DNA from: Chloroflexi bacterium AL-N1
GTDB taxonomy: Bacteria; Chloroflexota; Chloroflexia; Chloroflexales; Roseiflexaceae
DNA length: 64,000 nucleotides
NCBI GenBank assembly: GCA_013122435.1
Contig: WYDT01000036.1
Location: 1-64,000, forward strand
Reading direction: 5' to 3'
Part shown: piece after piece, positions 8,417 to 17,314 of the stretch
Numbering within the stretch: the stretch's first letter is position 1
Layout of the letters: the number at the start of each line of letters is the position of its first letter
Made by a program: the position numbers and the translations under genes
The notes under the pieces: generated by a model
What the model was told of the DNA's origin: nothing
Databases searched by the model: none
The model's input: only the letters and a program-made list of their open reading frames with translations

Positions 8417-8920
8417 TTAATGCTTTGTACCATTGATGTATTCGCTAATTTGCTTCTGCCAACTTTGCGCTGACTCAAGGTTAAATTTTTCAACCTGACC
8501 ATTTGTCATTCTTACTCGCAAAGTCCTATCTGAATTATGCTCTGAGTTATCATCCATAAAATCGTTGATCTCGTTTAGTGGTAAGGTCAAGTCTCGTTTG
8601 CGACTACTGACACCATGTGACTTGAAGCGCAGATATTGATTTGTTAAAAAGAGCCATCCTCCAGCATCCTTAAATGTATCACCATGAACAGCAAGGCTTT
8701 CACGCAGTATGGTTTCATCAACCTGCAAATCAGGTTGTCTACGTGTTATAACAGGAATAGCTTGAATAAGTCCACCCAAAGTTGCAGTGGTTGCAAAACC
8801 CACGATGACTGCAACAATGAATTGGCCGAGGTGCTCGGCACCAAATATGACAGCGTATGCTACGCCAAAAAGCACACCAATAAGTCCAAGTTGTATTGAA
8901 ACACGAATGACTGTCTGCAT
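8417..8920 (-). CDS. membrane-anchored GRAM/PH-like protein, function unknown
   Basis: 167 residues. Two hydrophobic segments (about residues 7-27 and 31-55) place the N-terminus in the membrane; the remainder is a soluble domain reading like a GRAM/PH-type fold: a conserved opening (ETILRESLAVHG), GGWLFLTNQYLRFKSHG, LPLNEINDF and a final helix. Such domains bind phospholipids or partner proteins. AGAAGG lies about 9 bases before the ATG. It is monocistronic. The GRAM call is based on pattern only and could be a generic PH-like domain. Confidence 0.45.
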   Translation of the reverse strand: MQTVIRVSIQLGLIGVLFGVAYAVIFGAEHLGQFIVAVIVGFATTATLGGLIQAIPVITRRQPDLQVDETILRESLAVHGDTFKDAGGWLFLTNQYLRFKSHGVSSRKRDLTLPLNEINDFMDDNSEHNSDRTLRVRMTNGQVEKFNLESAQSWQKQISEYINGTKH

Positions 8921-8996
8921 TATATGATGCCTTCTGACTAACGTTTGAATTAAATCGCGCTGTGTTTTGCAGTTTGGCGTTGAATGGTGCCAGACA

Positions 8997-9614
8997 TTAT
9001 CTCTTAGAATGAATTGCCTGCCAAATCATTAAATAGTGATTCGCGATGAGATCAAATGCCTTTTCAAGATCGAGAACTGGGAAGTTGCAATCTTTTTTGA
9101 AGCTCTCATCAAACAAAGGCTTCAGGCTTTTGCCATGTGTATCAAAACTAGTGACTCGGTAGATAAAATATAGTTCCTTAAGTCTATCACCATCGTCATT
9201 CTTGAGCGATGCGAGCATACTATTTATGTCTTTGGGCCTGAGTAATGATGCCCAAGATACATCGGGTGGTTCTAACTGATCTTTGTATGGAAGTAATAAT
9301 GGTTCTTTATAGAGTTTGTTGTACTCAATCTTGAAACCATTCAAAAGTTCATCGAACCTTTGGTTCATGGTGGTTGGATCGTCAAAAATATAGAGAAGCC
9401 AGAAATAGTTTTCAAACAATGAACGTGCAAGAATATGCGTGATTATTCTGCTGTCGATATTTTGCTTTGGGTTTGGAAAACTCTTGATAATTGTCCCTGC
9501 TATAGAGTGGAATCGTAAAACTTCGCTCACGAAATAGCTTTCTACGCTACTTGTAGGAACATATTGTTTTATAACAGAAAGCTCTGCTTTAAGGATTTCA
9601 AAATGGTTCAGCAT
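8997..9614 (-). CDS. DUF5677-like hypothetical protein
   Basis: About 205 helical residues without signal peptide or membrane segment. The block RSLFENYFWLLYIFDD and the later YRVTSFDTHG resemble DUF5677-type proteins, which have an Arg-x-x-x-Glu helix and a C-terminal His helix and are sometimes related to HEPN folds. Two ATGs lie in tandem after AGGAGG; the second (9614) has the better spacing. No function can be assigned. Base composition is visibly more AT-rich than in most neighbours, consistent with an acquired accessory gene. Confidence 0.5.
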   Translation of the reverse strand: MLNHFEILKAELSVIKQYVPTSSVESYFVSEVLRFHSIAGTIIKSFPNPKQNIDSRIITHILARSLFENYFWLLYIFDDPTTMNQRFDELLNGFKIEYNKLYKEPLLLPYKDQLEPPDVSWASLLRPKDINSMLASLKNDDGDRLKELYFIYRVTSFDTHGKSLKPLFDESFKKDCNFPVLDLEKAFDLIANHYLMIWQAIHSKR

Positions 9615-9786
9615 CATGCCTCCTGAATTGAAATCTGACTACATGTAGTATAGCATTGTGTGGAACAGACCACAAAACAACCTGTTGAAGTCTTAGTTCT
9701 TGCAATAAGTGTAGAAGCTATGAAGTAGATGAAGTGCAGCGACTTTACTGATCCTTGATTAATATCTGAGGCTGCTTCAAGAGGTA

Positions 9787-10512
9787 TTATGTACGGGCTA
9801 AAAAGTCCTTTTTTTCTGGCCCACTCAAATCGCGGATTGCATACGAAGTAATGGTTTTAGATACGTTTTGTCTTCTTAAATGAAGAACATAGTCTAAAAT
9901 TCGCTCTTTATCTGAACGCATTAAATCTTTTAGTGCCCAGCCAACGCCTTTTTGAACCAGTGCTTCTGGTGCGTAGATGAGGTTGTTGCACATCTCCAAA
10001 GCAAAATCGTTGAATAACCCCGAACTGGCAATTTTGCGCGTGAAAAGGACGACACTGGTACGTCTAAGCCATTGATCTGCATCCTGATTCCACGTTCGTA
10101 CTACTGTGGGAAAGGTATCAGGATTTCTAAACAAGACATCGCGCAACAAAGAACCTGTAAACTCATCAACTTTACTCCAGCCATACAAACAACGAACGAG
10201 TTCATCTAGCTGATGGAAATTGTATGATGAGTAGTGGGACGCAAGTGGCTCAAGAATACGTAACCCCAGGCTTTGCTGTTCACCAAACTTTGACTGGATA
10301 AGCTGTTCAGCCAGACCAATTTGTTGCTCGTGTTCAAGTTTGCGGATCAGTGCACGATACTTCTGAAAAATCTGCTGCTTGCCACTGGCCCGCACACCAT
10401 ACGCTTTATAGCGCGGGTCTGGCTCATTCGCGTCCGCAGCATAGGCACTGATCTTCCCGGCTTCTTCCAGATCCTGCACAATGTGAGTATATAAGTCGTC
10501 TACTGTATTCAT
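9787..10512 (-). CDS. DNA alkylation repair protein, AlkD-like
   Basis: 241 residues from MNTVDDLYTHIVQDLEEAG, the typical start of this family; an upstream in-frame extension of 32 residues is hydrophobic and unlike the family and is left out. The protein is a HEAT-like helical repeat: YGVRASGKQQIFQKYRALIRKLE, LGLRILEPLA, VDEFTGSLLRDVLFRNP, WLRRTSVVLF and KGVGWALKDLMRSDKERILDYV. AlkD excises 3-methyladenine and 7-methylguanine and bulky adducts by trapping the DNA without flipping the base. Its key Trp and Asp are represented by WLRR and LVQKGVGWALKD-type positions, but activity needs testing. Transcribed in the same direction as the DUF3224 gene 92 bases upstream. Confidence 0.7.
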   Translation of the reverse strand: MNTVDDLYTHIVQDLEEAGKISAYAADANEPDPRYKAYGVRASGKQQIFQKYRALIRKLEHEQQIGLAEQLIQSKFGEQQSLGLRILEPLASHYSSYNFHQLDELVRCLYGWSKVDEFTGSLLRDVLFRNPDTFPTVVRTWNQDADQWLRRTSVVLFTRKIASSGLFNDFALEMCNNLIYAPEALVQKGVGWALKDLMRSDKERILDYVLHLRRQNVSKTITSYAIRDLSGPEKKDFLART

Positions 10513-10604
10513 TCCGTAGAACCAGGTTGACTTCATGGAACATATGAACGAGAGTATACAACATATTGTACCGCACAAAGCAAGCACTCCTCTCCCCCAT
10601 CCCA

Positions 10605-11006
10605 TCAATCAAAGCCATACTCCAGCGTGATCGGGTACTGCTCCTGATGGCCGGTGATATCGATCACCCCTGAGCCATACAACCCCTGCAACTCATCAGT
10701 GCCTGAGTTCGGCACCACCGACACGTTGGTCTTGACCGATGGCCCCTCAAATGTCCCGTGGTGTTGCAGCACAAAGCTCCCCTTGCGGCCACCCACACTC
10801 CCGACGATGTGCTCGATGCCAACAAAACTGCCCGAGCCATCTTCCCGAGAGTACATCAGATATTCCAGCGTACTCTCACCCGTGATATCGCCCTGGAAAG
10901 CATAACTGACGCTGGCACGCGTACACTTGCCCCCGTGCTCCATTTCCAAATAGGCCGCTTCCTCCCAGCGTTGTATCGCGAATGTTGCCTGTGCCTGAGT
11001 GCTCAT
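10605..11006 (-). CDS. DUF3224 domain protein
   Basis: 133 residues starting at MSTQAQATFAIQRWEE, chosen over an upstream codon because AAAGGA lies 7 bases before this ATG. The protein has the single beta-barrel pattern of DUF3224 (allene-oxide-cyclase-like): ATF.I..WEE at the start, then GDITGESTLEYLMYSR, FVGIEHIVGSVGGRKGSFVLQHHG, PNSGTDELQGLYGSG and a final beta strand YPITLEYGFD. No enzyme activity is established for the family. It is transcribed divergently from the AraC-type regulator, from which it is separated by about 150 bases, so the regulator may control it. Confidence 0.85.
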   Translation of the reverse strand: MSTQAQATFAIQRWEEAAYLEMEHGGKCTRASVSYAFQGDITGESTLEYLMYSREDGSGSFVGIEHIVGSVGGRKGSFVLQHHGTFEGPSVKTNVSVVPNSGTDELQGLYGSGVIDITGHQEQYPITLEYGFD

Positions 11007-11157
11007 GATCGTTCCTTTCATCAGTCATTGTTTGGTGTAAGCTACCGTCAACTATAGCATCGGCAAGCGCAGGAATATTGTAAAAACGCGACATGGAAGA
11101 AAGTTTGTGCTAAGATGTTGTGTAGAAAATGGAACAAGCAATCGGTCGGTACCTGCC

Positions 11158-12042
11158 ATGCAATCGAAAACCACAACAACCAGCGGCATCCTGCATCCCC
11201 ATGCGGGATTCGCAAAGTTTCAGCTCGCACGCCATCAGCCAGCGCCTGATCTGCGCTATTTTGTCGAGCGCTACTGGCACATCACCTGGGACCTGCGTGG
11301 GCAGCCATCGCATGTGCAAGAGACCCTGCCACATCCCTCGGTCAACCTGGTCTTTGAGCACCACACTGCCAATGTGTATGGTGTGGTCACTGGCAAGTTC
11401 TCACGACGCCTGGCTGGTCAGGATCGGGTGCTGGGTGTCAAGTTCAGGCCAGGTGGCTTTTATCCCTTTGTCCAGTCCTCCATGGCACGCTTGACCGATC
11501 TGTCCGTGGGGCTTGGTGAGGCGTTGGGCTTCGACAGCCACACGCTCGAGCAAGCCGTCCATGCCTCGGCACATGCCGCAGCAATGATTGCTCAGATCGA
11601 GGCGTTTCTCCGCACACGGCTGCCAGCACAGGATGCTCAGGTCGCGGTCATCAACCAGATGGTGAGCCGTATCATCGCAGATCGCAGCATCACCAAAGTC
11701 GATGATGTGGCAGCGCTGTTTCACCTCAACAAACGCTGGCTCCAACGCGTCTTCAACTGCTACGTTGGCGTGAGCCCCAAGTGGGTGATCAAGCGCTACC
11801 GTCTTCAGGAAGCCGCCGAGCAATTGGCTAACGACACAACTGTAGATTGGGCCCGGCTCGCGCTGGACCTGGGCTACTTCGATCAGTCCCACTTCATCAG
11901 AGATTTCAAAACCATCGTAGGCAGCACACCTGTCGAGTATGCACGCATGGTGGGGCAAAGTCTTAAGAAACCGCTAAGTGTTTACCGAGCTACTGACGAA
12001 ATCACACCCCCCCATGTTTCGCATTCCCAAGAGCCTCCCTGA
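11158..12042 (+). CDS. AraC-family transcriptional regulator
   Basis: About 294 residues; ATG at 11158 is preferred over an upstream in-frame ATG because the sequence before it is not conserved-looking. N-terminal sensing domain of the DUF6597 type (LRYFVERYWHITWDL, HPSVNLVFEHH, GVKFRPGGFYPF), then two helix-turn-helix units: SITKVDDVAALFHLNKRWLQRVF and a second with WARLALDLGYFDQSHFIRDF, ending in the usual F..IVGSTPVEYAR block. Proteins of this subtype often regulate adjacent small genes. Divergent from DUF3224, which shares the intergenic region and is the best candidate target. Confidence 0.85.
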   Translation: MQSKTTTTSGILHPHAGFAKFQLARHQPAPDLRYFVERYWHITWDLRGQPSHVQETLPHPSVNLVFEHHTANVYGVVTGKFSRRLAGQDRVLGVKFRPGGFYPFVQSSMARLTDLSVGLGEALGFDSHTLEQAVHASAHAAAMIAQIEAFLRTRLPAQDAQVAVINQMVSRIIADRSITKVDDVAALFHLNKRWLQRVFNCYVGVSPKWVIKRYRLQEAAEQLANDTTVDWARLALDLGYFDQSHFIRDFKTIVGSTPVEYARMVGQSLKKPLSVYRATDEITPPHVSHSQEPP

Positions 12043-12068
12043 TAAATCATATCAATCTGTGGTACAAC

Positions 12069-12097
12069 TTGACGCCTTTTTTGCGCTCATCTATAAT
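12069..12097 (+). promoter_or_regulatory. strong sigma-70 type promoter
   Basis: TTGACG (12069-12074) and TATAAT (12092-12097) separated by exactly 17 bases, one base off the consensus. Transcription would begin near 12104 and read into the TIGR00725 gene at 12196. This is the best promoter match noticed in the window. Confidence 0.7.
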
Positions 12098-12107
12098 AGC
12101 ACTGCTC

Positions 12108-12212
12108 ATGAACCCGTACTCAAATGCACTTGTGCGGCATCTCTGTGAGCAATTACGTGACACCAGTCTAGGAAGAGTCTGGTCCTCGATTACATATGTC
12201 GGTCTTGCGTAG
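12108..12212 (+). CDS. possible 34-residue leader peptide
   Basis: ATG at 12108 opens MNPYSNALVRHLCEQLRDTS... and stops at 12212, 17 bases inside the next gene. The expected transcript start is only about 4 bases upstream, so it would be almost leaderless. The next gene lacks a clear ribosome-binding site at its ATG, so translational coupling through this small frame is conceivable. No homologue is recognised. Confidence 0.25.
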   Translation: MNPYSNALVRHLCEQLRDTSLGRVWSSITYVGLA

Positions 12213-12675
12213 TACACAAATTATGATGGCTGTCTGTGGGGCGAGACACTGTGACGCTGAGTTGGCAGCATTGGCGGAGATGGTGGGGCAAAAGATTGCG
12301 GAAGCCAATGCAATGCTGATCTGTGGCGGTCTTGGGGGAGTTATGGCAGCGGCGTGCCGTGGTGCACGATCTGCCAATGGTGTGACAGTTGGTGTGCTGC
12401 CGGGTGCCGATCGTTATGCAGCAAACCCCGACATACTCATCCCACTTGCGACGAATATGGGGCAAGCTCGGAACGTCATAATTGTCCAGACGGCTGATGT
12501 AGTGATTGCTATCGGGGGTGAATATGGGACATTATCGGAGATTGCGCTGGCGCGGAAACTCGGTCGTGCGGTGATCGGGCTACGTAGCTGGGCGCTGGGA
12601 GACGAGCATACAATTGTCGCAGATAATCCAGATGAGGCGGTTGCTCTGGCACTACAGCATGCGCTTCATCATTGA
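12196..12675 (+). CDS. TIGR00725/LOG-like Rossmann protein
   Basis: 159 residues of the TIGR00725 family, related to the lysine-decarboxylase-like LOG/DprA/SMF Rossmann proteins. Seen: MMAVCGARHCDAE, LICGGLGGVMAAACRGA with the nucleotide-binding glycines, GVTVGVLPGADRYAANP, ARNVIIVQTADVVIAIGGEYGTLSEIALA (the conserved GGxYGTLSE block) and a final KLGRAVIGL. Related LOG enzymes hydrolyse nucleoside 5'-monophosphates, but the TIGR00725 branch has no agreed activity. The gene is served by the promoter at 12069 and probably monocistronic. Confidence 0.85.
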   Translation: MSVLRSTQIMMAVCGARHCDAELAALAEMVGQKIAEANAMLICGGLGGVMAAACRGARSANGVTVGVLPGADRYAANPDILIPLATNMGQARNVIIVQTADVVIAIGGEYGTLSEIALARKLGRAVIGLRSWALGDEHTIVADNPDEAVALALQHALHH

Positions 12676-12863
12676 TCATAGTGTATTCATTCCACCACTT
12701 TCCATCCCACCTACTCCTACACTATGTGTTCGAATCAGCTATCTATCAGGAATGTCTCAGATGCACATCAGTAAGCGACTGGTAACTGGAGATATGCCGA
12801 TTCGTTCAATTAGCAGAGAACCATTTGAGCTTCGTTACATAACCAAACAACTAGGAGTTTTTG

Positions 12864-14642
12864 ATGTTCAGACGTGCTTTTGCTGCTCTACTTGCACTTA
12901 CAATTTTGGGAAGTCTTGTGTTGCTTCCTCAATCCGGCCAGGCGGCACCATCATCGCCTGATCAAGTGCCGGAAACCCGCCCACCATTTACCGCCCGCTT
13001 CTACGAAGAAACTGGTCATACTGCCCGCAATTCGTTCCATGTTTTCTGGCAGAACACGCCAAATGCCCTGTTTGTGCTGGGGTTTCCTATCTCTGAGCCA
13101 TTCATCGAAGAGAGCTTTACCAACCCAGGTGAGTACTATCGTGTTCAATATTTTGAACGTGGCGTCCTTGAAGAGCATCCCGATAACTACGGCACACCCT
13201 TCTACGTTCAGGGTCGCTTGATGGGGAATAAAATCAGTGAGGGGCGTGGCAATGAAGAACCATTCCAGGAAGTCTCCGACCCTGGTGATGGCACCTATGA
13301 CGCGGCTACTGGCCATACGCTCCGCAACAGCCCGGCACCTTTCCGCACCTTCTGGCAGAACAACGGTGGTTTGGCCGTCTTTGGTCGCCCACTGTCTGAG
13401 CAGTTCCAGGAAGTCAACGAGGCCGATGGTGAGACCTATTGGGTCCAGTATTTTGAGCGACAACGGATGGAATGGCATCCCGAGGAGCCAGATCCACAAT
13501 ATCGTGTCCTGCTTGGTTTGTTAGGTAATGAGTACCGCGATGCGAACCACCAGGCCAATACCGCGTTTGATCGCACCACAGGACCTGCAGTAGAACAACC
13601 CTCTGGCAACTTTGCTTATGGGTTTAATGCGGTGCTGTATGGTCAGGGAAGCCCCTGGCAGGATCGTCAACGGGTTCTGAAACTCTCCAAGAATGCTGGT
13701 GTCTACTGGATTCGTCAGCAGATCCGCTGGATGGATCTCCACGACCGTTCAGGTCAGATCTTCTGGGGGGAACTTGATCAGATTGTTGCAGACTCCGATA
13801 GAGAGGGGGTAAACCTGCTGCTGAGTATTGTTGCTGCACCAAGCTGGGCCACAGCCAACGGGCGCAACGGCATGCCAGCACCAGAGCACTTCGACGACTT
13901 CAACTATTTTATGGGTGAAATGGCTGCACGATACGAAGGCAGAGTACAGGCATATCAGATCTGGAACGAACAGAATCTGGCCTGGGAGAACGGCGGTCGT
14001 GTTGCCAGCGCAGACCTCTACATGGACATGCTGGTAGGTGCTTCACAAGCCATCAAGTCCGCTGATCCAGCTGCACTGGTCGTATCTGGCGGACCTGCAT
14101 CGACCGAAACAAACCGAGCGGATATTGCTCTGAGCGATATTACCTTTGCTCGCCAGATGTTCTCCGACCCACGTTTCCGTCAGCATGTCGACATCGTGAG
14201 TGTGCACCCTGGTGGCGCCTCCAACCCACCACGCACCATGTGGCCCGACAACCCCGGTCCTGGACCAACCTTCGTGACCAGCCGTGAGTTCTATTTCCGA
14301 CGTGTCGAAGACATTCGTGCCGTCATGGTTCAGCAGGGCCTGAGTGACATGAAAATCTGGATTACCGAGTTTGGTTGGGCCACCCGCAACAACACGCCTG
14401 GCTACGAATTTGGCAACAATATCTCGTTTGATGAGCAAGCAGCCTGGATTGTTGACGCCTTCCAGATGGGCAGCCGCGAGTACGATTACATCAGTGGCAT
14501 GTTCCTCTGGCAGCTGAACTTCGCTGTACCATGGCGCTATGAGGGTAACGAATTGCACGAACAAGCCTCATATGGCGTCATAAATGGCGACTGGAGTCCC
14601 CGGCCTTCCTACTATGCTATTCAGGGAATGCCGAAAGACTAA
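12864..14642 (+). CDS. secreted glycoside hydrolase (clan A, GH39/GH5-like) with two N-terminal repeats
   Basis: 592 residues from the ATG at 12864 (AGGAG 6 bases upstream; the TTG just before it is too close). Residues 1-27 form a signal peptide ending GQA. Two tandem modules of about 110 residues follow (FYEETGHTARNSFHVFW... and a second with GHTLRNSPAPFRTFWQNNGG), the FW/LGFP-type repeats common in Chloroflexota exoproteins, possibly wall-binding. The C-terminal TIM barrel has the clan-A acid/base in YQIWNEQNLAWENGG (Glu near 367) and nucleophile in WITEFGWATRNN (Glu near 501). Substrate is unknown; xylan- or glucan-like polymers are plausible. A paralogue follows 215 bases downstream. Confidence 0.75.
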   Translation: MFRRAFAALLALTILGSLVLLPQSGQAAPSSPDQVPETRPPFTARFYEETGHTARNSFHVFWQNTPNALFVLGFPISEPFIEESFTNPGEYYRVQYFERGVLEEHPDNYGTPFYVQGRLMGNKISEGRGNEEPFQEVSDPGDGTYDAATGHTLRNSPAPFRTFWQNNGGLAVFGRPLSEQFQEVNEADGETYWVQYFERQRMEWHPEEPDPQYRVLLGLLGNEYRDANHQANTAFDRTTGPAVEQPSGNFAYGFNAVLYGQGSPWQDRQRVLKLSKNAGVYWIRQQIRWMDLHDRSGQIFWGELDQIVADSDREGVNLLLSIVAAPSWATANGRNGMPAPEHFDDFNYFMGEMAARYEGRVQAYQIWNEQNLAWENGGRVASADLYMDMLVGASQAIKSADPAALVVSGGPASTETNRADIALSDITFARQMFSDPRFRQHVDIVSVHPGGASNPPRTMWPDNPGPGPTFVTSREFYFRRVEDIRAVMVQQGLSDMKIWITEFGWATRNNTPGYEFGNNISFDEQAAWIVDAFQMGSREYDYISGMFLWQLNFAVPWRYEGNELHEQASYGVINGDWSPRPSYYAIQGMPKD

Positions 14643-14663
14643 GCAGCAGATCACGATCGTGAA

Positions 14664-14702
14664 CCAGGGGCCAATGCTTTGTTAGAGCAAAGCGGCTCTT
14701 GG
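14664..14702 (+). terminator. Rho-independent terminator
   Basis: CCAGGGGCC-AAT-GCTTTG, loop TTAGAG, CAAAGC-GGCTCTTGG with G-T wobbles and a 3-base bulge, followed by TTTTCG. It lies 22 bases after the stop of the first glycoside hydrolase. Confidence 0.6.
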
Positions 14703-14857
14703 TTTTCGTATCTTATGCACATAACTGGATCTGCGTTGCTCAAAGTCTTTATCATAAAATAAGCAATCCTTCAGTATCGCCTCAGACTGGTATCTTTATC
14801 GTTGTGTGTACTTTCGTGTACAATAACAACGTTGGATCAAAAAATCTACGATAGCTT

Positions 14858-16207
14858 ATGAATAAGGAGAATGTGATCGTGAACATACGTTTTGCACACC
14901 TACAAACAGCCGCACTGCTTGGTGTGCTCATATTGTTACTGCCAATTATTGCAGCTTGTAGCGGTGATTCTACTGCCGAAAATCCAGATACATTGCCCAC
15001 TGCGGATGTTGTTACAGCAGTGACTGAAGAGGAAGTCACACCAGAAGAGGAGAATACCGCAGAACCAGATGCCTCAACTGATAATGAACCACCCGTCACT
15101 GCGGATTTGACCTTCCCCTTGCGTACACCTTATCTCGAAGTTGGTGTCGTGAGCCACCTGTACTACACTGATCGTGAGCGGATACTCACCCTGGCAGATG
15201 CCGCAAGCTTTGACTGGGTGCGCCAGCAAATTTCGTGGGCTGATATCGAAGGGCCAAACCCTGGTGAGTATGCCTGGGATGTGGTAGACAACATTATTAA
15301 CGATGTAGCAGCCCATGGTGAGCTCAAGTTGCTTGTCAGTGTGGTTCGTTCGCCGGACTTTGAAGCACCATTGTACAATCCAACCGGTGGATTGCCTGAT
15401 GACCCGACCGCCTTTGGCGACTTTATCGAGGCTATGGCAGAACGGTACGGCAACAAAATCGATGCGTATGAGATCTGGAATGAGCCAAATCTGGCGTGGG
15501 AAAACGGCGGCAGTGTAGTTCCCGAGGATGCTGGCACCTATGTTGAACTGCTCATCGAGTCCTACAATCGCATCAAGGCCGTTAGCCCTGAGGCATTCGT
15601 CATTGCTGCGCCACCGTCTTCCACAGGAGTAACTGATTCTGCAACAGCAGTAGCGGACGAGACCTACTTCCGCGAAATGTATACATATCGCGATGGTATC
15701 ATCAAGGACTATTTTGATGCACAGGGCGTCCATCCTGGTGGTTCAGCCAATCCACCCGACACACTCTTCCCAGACAACCCCAGCACCGCCGATGGCTGGA
15801 CCACCGATCCAACATTCTATTTCCGTCACATCGAAAATATTCGGCGTTTTATGGTTGAAGAGGGTGTTGGTGATCACCAGATGTGGGTAACAGAGTTCGG
15901 CTGGGCCACTGAAAACAACACACCTGGCTATGAGTTTGGGAATCAAACATCGCTTGAAGAACAGAACGAATATATCCTTGGCGCTATCGAACGCACTTTC
16001 ACAGAGTATGTCGATGAAAATGGTGAGCCATGGGTCGGCGTTATGTTCTTGTGGAATATGAATTTTGCGGTGTTAAAAGGTGCTGAGGGCGAGCCACTTC
16101 ACGAGCAAGCCTCTTTCGGCATCCTCAACCCGGACTGGAGTCCACGCCCATCCTTCCTTGGTTTGCAGGGCTATCTCCCGCAACTCCACGAGCGGCAAGG
16201 CCGTTAG
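14858..16207 (+). CDS. lipoprotein glycoside hydrolase, paralogue of the preceding gene
   Basis: 449 residues. Signal peptide with a lipobox ending AAC (Cys near residue 34), then a Thr/Glu/Pro-rich linker of about 50 residues that would hold the enzyme off the membrane, then a TIM barrel closely related to the upstream gene: YEIWNEPNLAWENGG (acid/base Glu near 207), VHPGGSANPP, and WVTEFGWATENNTPGYEFG (nucleophile Glu near 345). It lacks the two FW/LGFP-type repeats. The pair therefore represents one catalytic domain delivered in two ways: one free or wall-bound, one lipid-anchored. AAGGAG lies 1 base before the ATG at 14858 region's second in-frame start, so the exact start within the first ten codons is uncertain. 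Confidence 0.75.
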   Translation: MNKENVIVNIRFAHLQTAALLGVLILLLPIIAACSGDSTAENPDTLPTADVVTAVTEEEVTPEEENTAEPDASTDNEPPVTADLTFPLRTPYLEVGVVSHLYYTDRERILTLADAASFDWVRQQISWADIEGPNPGEYAWDVVDNIINDVAAHGELKLLVSVVRSPDFEAPLYNPTGGLPDDPTAFGDFIEAMAERYGNKIDAYEIWNEPNLAWENGGSVVPEDAGTYVELLIESYNRIKAVSPEAFVIAAPPSSTGVTDSATAVADETYFREMYTYRDGIIKDYFDAQGVHPGGSANPPDTLFPDNPSTADGWTTDPTFYFRHIENIRRFMVEEGVGDHQMWVTEFGWATENNTPGYEFGNQTSLEEQNEYILGAIERTFTEYVDENGEPWVGVMFLWNMNFAVLKGAEGEPLHEQASFGILNPDWSPRPSFLGLQGYLPQLHERQGR

Positions 16208-16232
16208 TACGTACAATAACTACTCATAAAGC

Positions 16233-16262
16233 ACAAGGGACGTTCCATCAAACGTCCCTTGT
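16233..16262 (+). terminator. strong Rho-independent terminator
   Basis: Perfect 12-bp stem ACAAGGGACGTT / AACGTCCCTTGT with loop CCATCA, followed by TGTTATTTTG. It ends the lipoprotein glycoside hydrolase transcript 25 bases after its stop and lies just ahead of the HD-domain gene, which must therefore use its own promoter or read-through. Confidence 0.8.
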
Positions 16263-16285
16263 TGTTATTTTGTATGGTTGGTATT

Positions 16286-17296
16286 ATGACACATATGGAC
16301 ACACAAACGTTACTGGAAATTATCACAACAAGCCTGCAACAACAGGATCTGGAACAGGTCCGTGACAAACTGTGCAGTGACGTATTTGCACAGGCCGACA
16401 GTGCTACCCGGCTACGCGTACTTGATGAGGCTGGTGTGCTAACACAAATTATTCCTGAATTGGAACCAGCACGCACAACGGACCAACCGCGCATTCATTT
16501 CTTGCCAGTTCTGGCACACTCGCTGGAAGCCGTGGCAGCCATCGATTGGCTCTTTGGACAACTACAGATGGATGGACATGATCAGTCTACCCAATTGCCG
16601 ATTGCGCTACAGCATTTTGCTGAACTACGTTACGAAAGTGCGTATGCAGGTCCTTTGTGCAAGCATTTTGGTGAGACATTTGACACAGGTCGTATACGGG
16701 CTGTTGTATTCAAGTTTGCCACGTTACTGCACGATATCGCCAAACCTGAAACAAAGCAAGCGAAACCTGATGGTGGTGTAAGTTTTCATGGTCATCAAAC
16801 GATTGGGAGTCATACTGCACGTGATATCGCACGACGTCTCGGCTTTGATGAGGCTGAAATTGCCTATATCGGGATGATTGTGCATGAGCATATGCGCCCG
16901 GGGCAACTTGCACATATGGATGAAATTTCGGCACGTGCCGTACGACGTTTCTTTCAATCCACCAACGATGCTGGGCCAGATGTGTTACTCCATATGCTCG
17001 CTGATCATATGGCAACACGTGGGCCGCTGCTCGATGTGCACAACTGGCTTACACAGGCGGTTTGGGTTGATGCAATGCTGCACTCCATCTGGGGAGATAC
17101 CATGGAGCTATCTGGGCCACCACTCGTTGATGGCAATGATCTTATGCAGGCCTTGAGTCTTCCACAGGGGCCATTGGTGGGCCAATTGCTCAAAATCGTT
17201 GATGCGGCACACACACGCGGCGATATTACCTCACGTGAGGAAGCACTGGCCCTGGCGCGTCACACGCTTCGAGCACCCCCACACCCTGATGACTAA
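16286..17296 (+). CDS. HD-domain phosphohydrolase (CCA-enzyme C-domain-like)
   Basis: 336 residues from MTHMDTQTLLEI; upstream in-frame codons lie inside the terminator and are rejected. The N-terminal third (VFAQADSATRLRVLDEAGVLTQIIPELE) resembles the helical RNA-binding linker of tRNA nucleotidyltransferases; the centre has the HD signature FATLLHDIAKPETK (His/Asp near 149-150), FHGHQTIGSHTARDIARRLGF and IVHEHMRPGQL, giving the H...HD...H...H metal pattern. The polymerase head domain of CCA enzymes is absent, so it is a free-standing HD phosphohydrolase acting probably on a nucleotide or RNA 3' end. Substrate cannot be told. Confidence 0.75.
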   Translation: MTHMDTQTLLEIITTSLQQQDLEQVRDKLCSDVFAQADSATRLRVLDEAGVLTQIIPELEPARTTDQPRIHFLPVLAHSLEAVAAIDWLFGQLQMDGHDQSTQLPIALQHFAELRYESAYAGPLCKHFGETFDTGRIRAVVFKFATLLHDIAKPETKQAKPDGGVSFHGHQTIGSHTARDIARRLGFDEAEIAYIGMIVHEHMRPGQLAHMDEISARAVRRFFQSTNDAGPDVLLHMLADHMATRGPLLDVHNWLTQAVWVDAMLHSIWGDTMELSGPPLVDGNDLMQALSLPQGPLVGQLLKIVDAAHTRGDITSREEALALARHTLRAPPHPDD

Positions 17297-17314
17297 ACAT
17301 GTGCGCTAGCTGAG

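Noticed and set aside
14800-14831. Palindrome-like CGTTGT...ACAACG with inner GTGTAC repeats upstream of the lipoprotein glycosidase
   Set aside because: Inner positions do not pair; only 6-base outer arms match, too weak to call an operator.
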